Origin: Burkholderiaceae bacterium
Lineage (GTDB): Bacteria; Pseudomonadota; Gammaproteobacteria; Burkholderiales; Burkholderiaceae_B
DNA length: 34,671 nucleotides
Assembly: GCA_017983955.1 (NCBI GenBank)
Contig: JAGOAJ010000030.1
Coordinates: 1 to 34,671 of the forward strand
Direction of reading: 5' to 3'
The position numbers and the translations under genes were made by a program. The notes below the pieces were generated by a model. The model saw only the letters and a list, made by a program, of their open reading frames with translations, had not been told where the DNA came from and did no database searches. How positions within the stretch are numbered: the stretch's first letter is position 1; every line of letters begins with the position of its first letter. Shown one piece after another: positions 1-8,205 of this stretch.

Positions 1-33
1 GGTTACGATACTGAACCTACTTCCACCCCCTAA
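1..33 (+). CDS. 3' end of an upstream gene (partial)
   Basis: Frame 1 reads [10 protein letters not shown] and then a TAA stop, so the window opens inside the last ten codons of a + strand gene. Its stop lies 14 bases before the ribH start, which implies co-transcription with ribH. In related betaproteobacteria the gene before ribH is usually ribBA (dihydroxybutanone phosphate synthase with a GTP cyclohydrolase II-like domain). Ten residues are too few to prove that identity, so the assignment rests on gene order only. Confidence 0.5.
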   Translation, partial: GYDTEPTSTP

Positions 34-47
34 CAGGACTATTGATT

Positions 48-572
48 ATGAACCCTTTTACTTTGGCTCCCGACATGAACGGGGAAGGCCTGCATATCGG
101 CATCGTACGGGCTCGTTTCAACGAACAAATCGGCCTGACGGAACTGGAAGCCTGCCTGGCTGAATTGGCTGAGCTGGGCGTAGACGAACGCGACGTAATG
201 GTCGTGTCCGTGCCTGGCGCGCTGGAATTCGGCATTACCCTGGCTCAAATGGCAGAAACCTTCGAATTCGACGCACTGATCGCTTTGGGTGCAGTAATTC
301 GTGGTGAAACTTACCACTTTGAAATCGTCAGCAACGAAAGCGCCTCGGCCATTAGCCGCGTAGCGTTGGAAACTGGTATTCCCGTCGCCAATGGTGTGCT
401 CACCACGGAAACCGAAGAACAGGCCCAAGAACGCGCTGCTGAAAAAGGTCGCGATTGCGCCCGTGCGGCCGTTGAACTGGCCAACCTGGTTGCCGCTCTG
501 GAACCTGAACTTGAAGACGACGGTGAGGACGATGACGAGGACGATGAGGACGACGACTTCGATGACGAATAA
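48..572 (+). CDS. ribH: 6,7-dimethyl-8-ribityllumazine synthase
   Basis: Lumazine synthase makes the penultimate riboflavin intermediate in the cytoplasm from 5-amino-6-ribitylaminouracil and dihydroxybutanone phosphate. The 174-residue product has the family landmarks: VPGALEFG (about 55-62), the catalytic-His segment [10 protein letters not shown] with His90, and [14 protein letters not shown] with the phosphate-binding Arg near 129. The ATG at 48 is preferred over the TTG at 42 because AGGA at 35-38 sits nine bases upstream of it. The last 23 residues are almost all Asp/Glu, an acidic tail not needed for the lumazine synthase fold. The gene overlaps nusB by 11 bases. Confidence 0.95.
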   Translation: MNPFTLAPDMNGEGLHIGIVRARFNEQIGLTELEACLAELAELGVDERDVMVVSVPGALEFGITLAQMAETFEFDALIALGAVIRGETYHFEIVSNESASAISRVALETGIPVANGVLTTETEEQAQERAAEKGRDCARAAVELANLVAALEPELEDDGEDDDEDDEDDDFDDE

Positions 573-1059
573 CACGCCAGCAGCGCCTACGGGCGCCTCA
601 CCTCGCGTTAATGCCCGCAGCGCTCGACGTAGGGCGCGTGAATTCGCCCTACAGGGCGTTTACGCATGGCTGCTGCGCGGCGACACAGCAGACAGGGAAA
701 CGGGTGCTATCGACGCTCATATCCGGGGTGACGAAGACTTCAAAGAGGCCGATGCGACTTGGTTTAAAACCTTGTTGCATGGGGTGTTTCGCGAAGCACC
801 CGGCCTGCGCGAACGCTTTGTGCCTTACATAGACCGTCCTTTGGCTGAACTGTCACCCATAGAGCACGGCATTTTGCTGATAGGTAGTTACGAACTGGTG
901 CACCACCAGGAAGTTCCCTACAAGGTCGCCATCAACGAGGCCGTAGAACTGGCCAAGTCGTTTGGTGGTACCGATGGCTTCAAATTCGTCAACGGCGTAC
1001 TGGACAAAATGGCCCTGGACGTCAGGGCCGACGAGGTCAAAGCGGCGCCACGTCGCTAG
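562..1059 (+). CDS. nusB: Transcription antitermination factor NusB
   Basis: NusB binds boxA RNA with ribosomal protein S10 and supports antitermination of rRNA operons. The 165-residue protein begins [11 protein letters not shown] and then enters the family signature [16 protein letters not shown] (about 23-38). Its C-terminal half carries [14 protein letters not shown] and [34 protein letters not shown], which is typical NusB. I chose the ATG at 562 inside the last ribH codons, an 11-base overlap that implies translational coupling. A longer open frame back to 391 only reads through ribH in another frame. The Ala/Arg-rich N-terminal extension of about 20 residues is common in betaproteobacteria. 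Confidence 0.95.
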   Translation: MTNNTPAAPTGASPRVNARSARRRAREFALQGVYAWLLRGDTADRETGAIDAHIRGDEDFKEADATWFKTLLHGVFREAPGLRERFVPYIDRPLAELSPIEHGILLIGSYELVHHQEVPYKVAINEAVELAKSFGGTDGFKFVNGVLDKMALDVRADEVKAAPRR

Positions 1060-1074
1060 ACCGCGCCAGTTCTT

Positions 1075-2034
1075 TTGGATAGCGAGTTCGATCTTATCGG
1101 CCGGTATTTCAATCGGCCTGCTCCCGCTGGAATGCTGGGGGTAGGCGACGATTGCGCCTTATTCTCTGTCACGGCCGGCATGCAGTTGGCCACCAGCATG
1201 GATTTATTCATCGAGGGCAGGCACTTCCTGCCCGGCGCTGATGCGGTCGCTGTTGGTCATAAAGCCTTGGCCGTCAATCTGTCCGATCTGGCCGCCATGG
1301 GGGCTAGACCCTTGGCGTGTTTGCTGGGGCTGTCATTACCGAATGTGGACCATAACTGGCTGGCTGGATTTTCCAGCGGCTTTCACGCGTTGGCCCAGGC
1401 CGCTGGCTGCCCCTTGCTGGGCGGCGACACCACGCGCAGTGCAGATGGCATAGTCATCAGCGTTACCGTCATGGGCGAGGTGGCCTCTGGTCTGGCCTTG
1501 CGGCGTTCCGCTGCCCAGCCCGAAGATGACATCTGGTTGACTGGTACCTTGGGTGCCCCCGATATTGCACTGCGTTTGCTGCAGGGACGCTTGCCGGATA
1601 ATCCTGCTTTGCTGGCAGCAAGCCGTGCAGCGCTGGAAACACCGTTGCCGCCCTGGCAGTTTGCGCAGTCGCTGGTGGGGGTGGCTCACGCCGCCCTGGA
1701 TATATCCGATGGCCTGGCACAGGACTTGGGGCATATACTGCTTGCAAGCCAGTGTGGCGCGGAACTTGATTACGCCAGTCTGCCGATAGACCCTTGTTTA
1801 AGCGCGTTGGATCTTGCCCTGCAACAACAGGCTGTTTTGACTGGCGGCGACGTGTATCAGCTGTGCTTTACCGCCAGTCCCCAGCAACGTCAGGACATTG
1901 TCCGGCTTGCCGATCAGGCTGGCATCCTAGCCACCAGGGTAGGGCGTATCACCACACAAACCGGGTTGCGTATCCTGGACCAGCATGGTCAGTTAGTCGA
2001 GCTTGTCTCCGGCGGCTACGATCATTTCTCTTAA
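1075..2034 (+). CDS. thiL: Thiamine-monophosphate kinase
   Basis: ThiL phosphorylates thiamine monophosphate to the active cofactor thiamine diphosphate. The 319-residue protein has the AIRS/PurM-like fold markers in order: EFDLIGRYF at the start, GVGDDCAL (about 22-29), ALAVNLSDLAAMGARP, GGDTTRS and LDISDGLAQDLGHI. The start is TTG: it is the only start-like codon between an in-frame stop at 1057-1059 and the conserved N-terminus. No strong ribosome-binding site is seen, so translation may be coupled to nusB, which ends 15 bases upstream. The ribH-nusB-thiL-pgpA order matches related genomes. Confidence 0.94.
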   Translation: MDSEFDLIGRYFNRPAPAGMLGVGDDCALFSVTAGMQLATSMDLFIEGRHFLPGADAVAVGHKALAVNLSDLAAMGARPLACLLGLSLPNVDHNWLAGFSSGFHALAQAAGCPLLGGDTTRSADGIVISVTVMGEVASGLALRRSAAQPEDDIWLTGTLGAPDIALRLLQGRLPDNPALLAASRAALETPLPPWQFAQSLVGVAHAALDISDGLAQDLGHILLASQCGAELDYASLPIDPCLSALDLALQQQAVLTGGDVYQLCFTASPQQRQDIVRLADQAGILATRVGRITTQTGLRILDQHGQLVELVSGGYDHFS

Positions 2035-2065
2035 ATACCGTCTTCGCGTTTCGGACCTACTAAAC

Positions 2066-2590
2066 ATGTCAGACTTACTATCCGTCGATGCGGTCCAGCC
2101 GCCCATTCAGCCAACAGCCGCCTGGGTTTTTCAGTCCCTGCCGCGCACACTGGCGTTTGGTTTTGGTAGTGGCTTGATCCGTCCAGGACCTGGGACTTGG
2201 GGCACCTTGATGGCCTGGCCCTTGTGGGTAGTGGGTATTTCGCGCTTGTCAGATATCTACGTGGCCGGATTCTTGCTGCTGGCTTTTATCTTGGGCTGCT
2301 GGGTGTGTGGGCGCACCGGTCGTGAGATGGGCAAGCCAGATCACGGCGGCATGGTCTGGGACGAAATGGTCGCTTTCTGGCTGGTGTTGTGGCTAACACC
2401 AGCAGGGTGGCAGGCGCAGCTAATAGCCTTTGTTCTATTCCGTTTTTTTGATATCCTGAAACCACCACCCATACGGTTTTTCGACCGCCGGCTTAAAAAC
2501 GGCTTTGGCGTCATGTGGGATGACCTTCTGGCAGCAGGCTATAGCTTGCTGATAATCGCAATACTGGTCCGACTAAAGGTGCTACTGTGA
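2066..2590 (+). CDS. pgpA: Phosphatidylglycerophosphatase A
   Basis: PgpA is an inner-membrane phosphatase converting phosphatidylglycerophosphate to phosphatidylglycerol. The 174-residue product contains RPGPGTWGTL near residue 35, the acidic metal-binding motif DHGGMVWDEMVAFW (about 92-105), and RFFDILKPPPIRFFDRR with a terminal GFGVMWDDLLAAGY. All are characteristic of PgpA, and there are three to four hydrophobic segments. The ATG at 2066 (MSDLLSVDA) was chosen. The frame is open further upstream to 2003, but that extension overlaps thiL and is not family-like. Its TGA stop overlaps the pncC GTG start in a GTGA arrangement. Confidence 0.93.
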   Translation: MSDLLSVDAVQPPIQPTAAWVFQSLPRTLAFGFGSGLIRPGPGTWGTLMAWPLWVVGISRLSDIYVAGFLLLAFILGCWVCGRTGREMGKPDHGGMVWDEMVAFWLVLWLTPAGWQAQLIAFVLFRFFDILKPPPIRFFDRRLKNGFGVMWDDLLAAGYSLLIIAILVRLKVLL

Positions 2591-3087
2591 ATAATCATGA
2601 ACTGATACGTGATGTTGCTGCACTGGGCCAACTATTGGTCGATAGGGGTTGGACCTTCGCCTGCGCCGAATCCTGCACTGGCGGCCTGTTGGCAGCAGCC
2701 ATGACCAGCCTGCCTGGTTCCAGCGCCTGGTTTGATCGTGGCTTTGTCACTTATTCAAACTCAGCCAAAATCCAATTGCTGCGCGTCAATGCTGAAACAC
2801 TCGAGCGTTTTGGTGCTGTCAGCGAAGAAACCGCCATGGAAATGGCTGCAGGGGTATTGGACGCGGCACCCGGTGCCTTTCTAAGCATATCCACCACTGG
2901 TATCGCCGGACCTGATGGCGCCACCCCAGGTAAACCTGTCGGCATGGTGTGCTTTGGGTTTTCCCAACGTGCGGGCCAAGGCGTGGTCACACGCGCTGTG
3001 ACCAAGGTGTTCGAAGGCGATCGTACTCAAATTCGTTCAGCGTCCGTGGCCTTTGCTTTGCAGACTGCGGCGGCCCAGCTTAGCTGA
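2587..3087 (+). CDS. pncC: Nicotinamide-nucleotide amidohydrolase (CinA C-terminal type)
   Basis: PncC deamidates nicotinamide mononucleotide to nicotinic acid mononucleotide, recycling NMN from NAD turnover such as DNA ligase activity. The 166-residue protein is the stand-alone CinA C-terminal domain. It shows AESCTGGLLAAAMT with the nucleophile Ser29, VTYSNSAKIQLL with Tyr56 and Lys61, the segment GAVSEETAMEMA, and STTGIAGPDGATPGKPVG. The GTG start overlaps the pgpA stop by four bases, so translation is probably coupled. It is the last gene of this + strand operon and converges with the DNA glycosylase gene. Confidence 0.94.
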   Translation: MNNHELIRDVAALGQLLVDRGWTFACAESCTGGLLAAAMTSLPGSSAWFDRGFVTYSNSAKIQLLRVNAETLERFGAVSEETAMEMAAGVLDAAPGAFLSISTTGIAGPDGATPGKPVGMVCFGFSQRAGQGVVTRAVTKVFEGDRTQIRSASVAFALQTAAAQLS

Positions 3088-3116
3088 CAGTCTAAGCGCT
3101 GTTCAGTCTATGCCGG

Positions 3117-3743
3117 TCATCGTGTAGGCATACGCCACAGATACCACGCGGCAAGCGTGCGGTAAGGGCTCCAATCCAGACCAATATCGCGCATCTTGCT
3201 GGCGGTCGGTGCCAGTTCCAGCCCTTTAAGGCGGCGATAACCCTCGCGTACCGCAAAATCATCCACCGGCAAAATGTCCATACGTTCCAGCGTATAAATC
3301 AGGAACATCTCTACCGTCCATCGACCCACGCCCCGTAATGACGTCAGGCGTGTAATCAGTTCACCATCCGTCATGCCCAGCGCTGCCGCACGCGTGGGCA
3401 CTACCCCATCCAGCGTGGCCTGCGCTATGCCGCGTATCGCAACCAGCTTGGCCGCAGACAACCCGCAGCCACGTTGCAGATCGGCGTCCGTCGCCAATAA
3501 TTGAGCAGGGTCAGGAAAGCCTGTATTGGGATACAAGGCCAGCAGCCGACCCAGTATCGCTTCGGCCGCCTTGGCGTGCAATTGCTGATAGGCCACCGCC
3601 CGTACCAGCGCTTCATAGGGTTCACGTGCAGGATGTGCCTGGTGCAAACAAGGGCCAGTGGCCGCAATGTGACGCGCCCAATCCTTGTCCAGACCAGATA
3701 AATAAGCGGCCGCGGCGTCATAGCAGTCAGGTAAGGACGTCAT
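3117..3743 (-). CDS. DNA-3-methyladenine glycosylase (HhH-GPD, AlkA-like)
   Basis: A helix-hairpin-helix GPD superfamily base-excision repair glycosylase, probably removing alkylated purines from DNA. The 208-residue protein shows the substrate-pocket segment LVRAVAYQQLHAKAA (about 47-60), the hairpin LRGVGRWTVEMFLI (about 136-149) and the catalytic aspartate in ILPVDDFAVREGYRR (Asp162 expected). There is no iron-sulfur cluster Cys set of the Nth/MutY type, which supports the AlkA/Mag branch. It lacks the long N-terminal domain of E. coli AlkA and resembles the short Mag-like form. It is monocistronic, convergent with pncC and divergent from the Hsp15-like gene. Confidence 0.9.
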   Translation of the reverse strand: MTSLPDCYDAAAAYLSGLDKDWARHIAATGPCLHQAHPAREPYEALVRAVAYQQLHAKAAEAILGRLLALYPNTGFPDPAQLLATDADLQRGCGLSAAKLVAIRGIAQATLDGVVPTRAAALGMTDGELITRLTSLRGVGRWTVEMFLIYTLERMDILPVDDFAVREGYRRLKGLELAPTASKMRDIGLDWSPYRTLAAWYLWRMPTR

Positions 3744-3790
3744 GCTGGTTATTATGTATATTCAAAGAGTGAAAACAATAGGGCACTTGC

Positions 3791-4174
3791 ATGGCAGACA
3801 AAATTCGGCTGGACAAATGGCTATGGGCCGCCAGGTTTTACAAAACACGCAGCCTGGCAGCCAGCGAAGTCGGCAAAGGCCGCGTCCTGGTCAATGGCCA
3901 GCCTGCCAAGCCCGCCCGCGACATTGCTGTCGACGACTTGATCAGTATACGTAAAGACGACCCCACCACGCACGTTCGCGTGTGCGCCATCAGCAGCGTC
4001 CGAGGTCCAGCTCCCGTGGCACGCCTGCTGTACGAGGAAACTCCCGAAAGCCTGGCCGCGCGTGAAGACGCTGCTGAACTTCGGCGTTTAGCACCAGAGC
4101 CTGCCCACGACTTTACTGATGGCCGCCCCACCAAAAAGGATAGGCGACAAATGGCCATGGTGCGGGGGAAGTAG
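3791..4174 (+). CDS. hslR: S4-domain RNA-binding protein, Hsp15 family
   Basis: Hsp15 binds stalled 50S subunits that carry peptidyl-tRNA and helps recycle them after heat stress. The 127-residue protein opens with the S4 domain (about 5-65): RLDKWLWAARFYKTRSLA, then VGKGRVLVNGQPAKPAR. A basic C-terminal tail ends in RPTKKDRRQMAMVRGK. Length and layout match HslR. The start at 3791 is placed just before the conserved IRLDKWLW. The upstream Shine-Dalgarno match is only weak. No dedicated heat-shock promoter is obvious in the short gap after the divergent glycosylase gene. Confidence 0.9.
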   Translation: MADKIRLDKWLWAARFYKTRSLAASEVGKGRVLVNGQPAKPARDIAVDDLISIRKDDPTTHVRVCAISSVRGPAPVARLLYEETPESLAAREDAAELRRLAPEPAHDFTDGRPTKKDRRQMAMVRGK

Positions 4175-4284
4175 TAGCCATTGCCGACCTATGCTCTGAA
4201 TCCCTTGGCACGCAAGTTGCCGATATGATTTAAGGCCCTGTGAGGCTTGAGTACGCCTGTTTACCTCGCTTCAGGAGAATCAAG

Positions 4285-4764
4285 ATGGTCAGCAAAAACA
4301 CAATTTGCCTCTGGTACGACGGTACCGCGTTGGATGCCGCGAAGTTCTACGCCCAGACGTTTCCTGGCAGCGAAGTGAAAGCTGTTCATCACGCACCTGG
4401 CGATTATCCCTCGGGCATGCAGGGTGATGTCTTGACGGTCGAGTTCACGGTGATGGGCATCCCTTGCCTGGGCCTGAATGGAGGACCGGCGTTTACGCAC
4501 ACTGAGGCCTTCTCGTTCCAGGTTGCGACTGATGACCAAGCAGAAACGGATCGCTTATGGAGCGCGATTGTTGAAAATGGCGGCCAGGAAAGCGCATGCG
4601 GCTGGTGCAAGGACAAGTGGGGACTGTCGTGGCAGATCACTCCACGAGTCCTGATAGCGGCGATTACCGATCCTGACCAAGCAGCAGCAAAACGCGCGTT
4701 TGAAGCCATGATGGGGATGGGAAAGATCGACATCGCAGCGATCGAAGCAGCTAGGCGCGGCTAG
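4285..4764 (+). CDS. VOC-superfamily protein, PhnB-like
   Basis: A 159-residue vicinal-oxygen-chelate protein of the PhnB (3-demethylubiquinone-9 3-methyltransferase-domain) group, a family with no general defined reaction. Typical segments are ICLWYDGTALDAAKFYAQTFPGSEV at the N-terminus, LGLNGGPAFTHTEAFSFQV in the middle, and the CGWCKDKWGLSWQITPRVL motif. The ATG at 4285 is preferred because AGGAG at 4273-4277 sits seven bases upstream. A longer open frame to 4240 lacks support. It converges with the dpaL-like gene, 14 bases away. The family call is firm; the substrate is unknown. Confidence 0.85.
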   Translation: MVSKNTICLWYDGTALDAAKFYAQTFPGSEVKAVHHAPGDYPSGMQGDVLTVEFTVMGIPCLGLNGGPAFTHTEAFSFQVATDDQAETDRLWSAIVENGGQESACGWCKDKWGLSWQITPRVLIAAITDPDQAAAKRAFEAMMGMGKIDIAAIEAARRG

Positions 4765-4778
4765 GGCCCGTCCTTTTA

Positions 4779-5918
4779 TTATTTCCCAGCAATAATCTCT
4801 TTATACGCCTGTGGGTCTGTGTCTTTCTCGGTGTTGATCAGCAAAACCCGACTGTTAGCGTTTAAGTCCAATGCATCCCGTAGCGTAGAGCTGTTCAGCG
4901 CTACCATTAGGGCTGCGAGCCCCGCAGATCCCGACGCGCCAGAGACGATAGCAGGGTCGGTAGCTATGGGTGCTGCATACAGACGCATTGCTGCTTTGAT
5001 GGCTTCGTCATCAATGGCCATAAGCAGGTCTGCACCTAGGTAGATGACGTCCAAGATAGCGGCGGAAGGTTCACCACATGCTAGACCAGCCAAAATAGTA
5101 TTGAATGGCCCAGTGATGGGGGTGTACACCCCTCCGGCTTGGGAGCTGGCTAATAAGCATGCCGCATCGCGAGGCTCTACGATAATGAACTTGAGTTCAG
5201 CTTCGGGCCAATTGCGGGTTAGGCCTGCAATCATGGCGGCAGCCATGCCTCCTACGCCACCTTGCAAAAATATGTGTGTCGGAGCGGCGGTCAAGACTTG
5301 TTTGATTTCAGTGCTGATTACGCTGTAGCCAGCCATGACTAGCTTGGGGATTTCCTGATAGCCTTCCCATGTAGTGTCGGAGACAATTTGCCAGTTATTT
5401 TCGGCTGAAACGCGGGCGCATTCACGTACTGCGTCATCATAGTTACCCGGTACGCGTATGATTTTTGCGTTGTACTGGGCAATAGCAGCTTCACGTGCGG
5501 CACTGACTCCTTCATGGAGGAAAATCATACATAACGCGCCTGCGCGTTGTGCTCCCCAGGCAACTGATCGCCCATGATTACCTTCGGTGGCGCAAGCGAC
5601 GATCAAGTCTTCAGTGGTACTGGCCGCGATTTCAGCAACGGCATAGGCGCCGCCTAGTGCTTTGAAACTGCCCAATCCAAAGCGAGGGCCCTCGTCTTTA
5701 CAGTACAAGGCAGCCAAATTCCACTGCTGTGCCAAATCTGGCAAGCTGATTAACGGAGTGGCGGCATATTGATCCCACTGCATGATACGTTGTTGTGCTG
5801 TTTCGCATAGTTGGACGGGTAGTCGCTGGTCTATGGCTGTTTTTAGTTTTGCGCCATCACGATTCGTTTGCCAGCTGGCATTTAGGTAATGGTGATGCTG
5901 GAAAAGGCTTTCGTTCAT
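4779..5918 (-). CDS. dpaL: Diaminopropionate ammonia-lyase-like PLP enzyme
   Basis: A fold-type II PLP enzyme of the diaminopropionate ammonia-lyase (YgeX) family, which cleaves 2,3-diaminopropionate to pyruvate and ammonia. In the 379-residue protein the cofactor lysine is Lys86 in GLGSFKALGGAYA. The glycine loop for PLP phosphate is QGGVGGMAAA (about 219-228), and SDTTWEGYQEIPKLVMAGY (about 180-198) is the family hallmark containing Asp181. The residue corresponding to the second catalytic aspartate of the E. coli enzyme (TDGNHG, from memory) is Glu112 here (TEGNHG). It is the last gene of the tct operon, and its ATG overlaps the pxpA stop by four bases. The substrate may differ from free diaminopropionate. 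Confidence 0.85.
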   Translation of the reverse strand: MNESLFQHHHYLNASWQTNRDGAKLKTAIDQRLPVQLCETAQQRIMQWDQYAATPLISLPDLAQQWNLAALYCKDEGPRFGLGSFKALGGAYAVAEIAASTTEDLIVACATEGNHGRSVAWGAQRAGALCMIFLHEGVSAAREAAIAQYNAKIIRVPGNYDDAVRECARVSAENNWQIVSDTTWEGYQEIPKLVMAGYSVISTEIKQVLTAAPTHIFLQGGVGGMAAAMIAGLTRNWPEAELKFIIVEPRDAACLLASSQAGGVYTPITGPFNTILAGLACGEPSAAILDVIYLGADLLMAIDDEAIKAAMRLYAAPIATDPAIVSGASGSAGLAALMVALNSSTLRDALDLNANSRVLLINTEKDTDPQAYKEIIAGK

Positions 5919-6682
5919 TTCATCAGCTCTGGTAGGGTAAGGACTTGAATGCCAGCTTGGGCCAATGCCTCACGTAAGGCTTTGGCAACAGGTACTGCTG
6001 TGGGCTCATCACCGTGTATGCAAAAACTGTGTACTTCACATGGAATACGTTTTCCGGAAATCGACGTAATCATTTTGTCTTCGAGTATGCGCATCACATG
6101 TTCTACAGCCGCAATGGGGTCTTTAATTACAGCATCGTCGCGCTCTCTGGATAGCATCTTACCGTTGTCATCGTAGCGGCGATCTACATAGGACTCATTG
6201 GCTACTCGTAGCCCTAGCCTGGCGCCGGCCAAGGTCATTTGTGAGCCAGCATTAGCCACGAAAATTAAGTCTCGGTCTGCTGCCTTTATGCCTCGTCCTA
6301 TAGCCATTGCGTAATCTTCGCTGTCGTGAGCCATATTATTTAGCGCACCGTGTGGTTTTACGTGTGTTACTACAGCACTTTGAGCTTGGGCGATGGCTTG
6401 CAATGCACCTATCTGATAGGTAATCAGGTACTCCAGGTCAATCGGACTCATTTTGATTTGTCGACGGCCAAAGCCCCATATATCGTTAAACCCGGGATGG
6501 GCACCAATCGAAACCCCTTGATTCAACGCCATATTGACCGTCTTGACCATGATCGTTGGATCACCTGCATGCATGCCGCAGGCAATGTTGGCGGAGCCGA
6601 TTAGGGACATCAGCTCAGAGTCAGACCCAATGGTATATTTCCCATAGCTTTCGCCTATGTCGGCATTAAGATTTATATGCAT
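5915..6682 (-). CDS. pxpA: LamB/YcsF family protein (5-oxoprolinase subunit A homologue)
   Basis: PxpA is normally one subunit of the ATP-dependent PxpABC 5-oxoprolinase, which opens pyroglutamate to glutamate. The 255-residue product carries the family blocks MHINLNADIGESYG at the N-terminus, SANIACGMHAGDPTIM (about 30-45), GVSIGAHPGFNDIWGFGRR, THVKPHGALNNMA and EVHSFCIHGDEPTAV. No PxpB or PxpC homologue is present in the window. It sits instead between tctA and the dpaL-like gene, overlapping the latter by four bases. It may therefore act on another lactam or imide, or depend on partners encoded elsewhere. Confidence 0.92.
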   Translation of the reverse strand: MHINLNADIGESYGKYTIGSDSELMSLIGSANIACGMHAGDPTIMVKTVNMALNQGVSIGAHPGFNDIWGFGRRQIKMSPIDLEYLITYQIGALQAIAQAQSAVVTHVKPHGALNNMAHDSEDYAMAIGRGIKAADRDLIFVANAGSQMTLAGARLGLRVANESYVDRRYDDNGKMLSRERDDAVIKDPIAAVEHVMRILEDKMITSISGKRIPCEVHSFCIHGDEPTAVPVAKALREALAQAGIQVLTLPELMK

Positions 6683-6708
6683 AATTACTGTCTCTTGAAA
6701 GTGACTGC

Positions 6709-8187
6709 TTAAGATGGTTTGCGCAGGAATGAGATTAGTGCCAGTAAGGAAAACAGCACAATAGTCACTGCCACGGGGTGGTTAAGTAGAGCTTGGGGTT
6801 GGCCTTGTGTAATGATGATGGATTGTCGTAGTGACAGTTCAAACAAAGGACCGACTACAAAGCCGATTAGAAAGGTGATGCGAGAGTAGTCATAGCGATG
6901 CATCAGATAGCCCAGTACGGCAAAGCCGAACATTAGCTGCACGGAAAACATTGAGCGGGTTTCTAAATAGGAACCCACCATGCAAAGCACGACGACGACC
7001 GGAATAATCAAGGTGACCGGCACTTTGGTTAGCTTGGCGAATGCCACCAGTCCTAGGCGGCCCACAACAAGCATTAATACACTTGCCACTAGCATGGAGC
7101 CGTAGATGCCATAAATCAGCTGGCCGTGCTCTTCAAACATGCGGGGACCAGGCACTACACCGTGAATCATGAACGCAGCGATCAAAACAGCAGCCGATAC
7201 ACTGCCAGGAATTCCCAGTGCAAAAAGTGGAATTAGGCTTGCCGGTGTTACTACGTTGTCCGCGGTTTCAGCGGCCGCTACACCTTTGATTTCGCCCTTG
7301 CCGTAACAATCGCCAGGTTTGGCTGTGCGCTTGGCTAGGCCATAGGCCATAAACGAGGCAACGGTAGGGCCCAGGCCGGGAATAATGCCTACAACGACTC
7401 CAACACCACTAGACTGTACGATGGTAGGCAACACATGCTTGAACTCGGCCCAGCTCAAGCCGCGGTCGCGCTTGGATGGTTGTTCGGTCAAGGCAATTTG
7501 ATCGCCGCGTCCGGTGATAAGCTGATCGGCTTGTATCAGCATTTCGGTTAAGGCCAGCATACCCACGGTTACTGCTAACAAAGGAACGCCATCCATCAAT
7601 TCCACTTGGTCGAAAATCATGCGGGGCAGGGCAGTTTCTGCATCCATCCCTACGCATGCTAAAAAGACACCAAAAATACCAGCAATCAATCCTCGTATCA
7701 CGGATGTGCCTGACAAGGCGGCGATAAAGGTGAGTGCCAAAAACATAATGGCAGTCATTTCTACTGGACCGACTTTGAGTGCAAACTTCGCCAGCGGTAA
7801 TGCAATGGCAATCAGTAATAATGTACCGACGATGTCGCCTATAACAGAACCGTACAGCGCCACTTTCAGGGCTTTTTCTCCTTTACCAGCTTTGGTTAAG
7901 GGGTAGCCATCAAGACAAGTGGGTACAGAGCTGGGTTCGCCCGGAGTGTTAAGAAGAATTGCTGTTGTTGCACCACCCGCACCGCTGGCTTTAGCAATTC
8001 CAATCAGAAAGCCTATTGCTGCTAGTGGGCTCATGTAATAACTTAGGGGGACTGCCACAGCTAGTGCTGCTGGACGGTTAAGGCCGGGCAGTACACCTAC
8101 GATATAGCCCAGTAAAATCCCAAGAAAAACAAAAAATATGATCTGCGGCTGAAGCGCGTCGAGCACGCCACTAAGTACTATTTCCAT
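6709..8187 (-). CDS. tctA: Tripartite tricarboxylate transporter, large membrane subunit
   Basis: TctA is the large multi-pass channel subunit of TTT-family, ion-gradient-driven importers. The 492-residue protein is highly hydrophobic, with about a dozen predicted membrane segments. It bears the diagnostic repeats GVLPGLNRPAALAVAVPLSY near residue 32 and IAKASGAGGATTAILLNTPGEP followed by DGYPLTKAGKGEKAL. A second internal repeat includes GIIPGLGPTVASFMAYGLAKR. It lies 18 bases downstream of tctB and 26 bases upstream of pxpA in the same operon. The substrate cannot be read from TctA; the neighbouring enzymes suggest a small amino-acid-like or lactam compound rather than citrate. Confidence 0.94.
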   Translation of the reverse strand: MEIVLSGVLDALQPQIIFFVFLGILLGYIVGVLPGLNRPAALAVAVPLSYYMSPLAAIGFLIGIAKASGAGGATTAILLNTPGEPSSVPTCLDGYPLTKAGKGEKALKVALYGSVIGDIVGTLLLIAIALPLAKFALKVGPVEMTAIMFLALTFIAALSGTSVIRGLIAGIFGVFLACVGMDAETALPRMIFDQVELMDGVPLLAVTVGMLALTEMLIQADQLITGRGDQIALTEQPSKRDRGLSWAEFKHVLPTIVQSSGVGVVVGIIPGLGPTVASFMAYGLAKRTAKPGDCYGKGEIKGVAAAETADNVVTPASLIPLFALGIPGSVSAAVLIAAFMIHGVVPGPRMFEEHGQLIYGIYGSMLVASVLMLVVGRLGLVAFAKLTKVPVTLIIPVVVVLCMVGSYLETRSMFSVQLMFGFAVLGYLMHRYDYSRITFLIGFVVGPLFELSLRQSIIITQGQPQALLNHPVAVTIVLFSLLALISFLRKPS

Positions 8188-8205
8188 GATGTCTGTACCT
8201 TTAAC

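Noticed and set aside
391-561. N-terminal extension of nusB
   Set aside because: It reads through ribH in another frame and gives Thr/Arg/Met-rich sequence unlike NusB. The ATG at 562 fits the family.
501-569. Repetitive GAC/GAT/GAG run considered as a repeat array
   Set aside because: It is coding sequence for the acidic RibH tail, with no spacer structure or regular unit.
39-575. 178-codon open frame on the - strand opposite ribH
   Set aside because: It is opposite a certain gene, shows low-complexity composition mirroring the acidic tail, and has no start signal.
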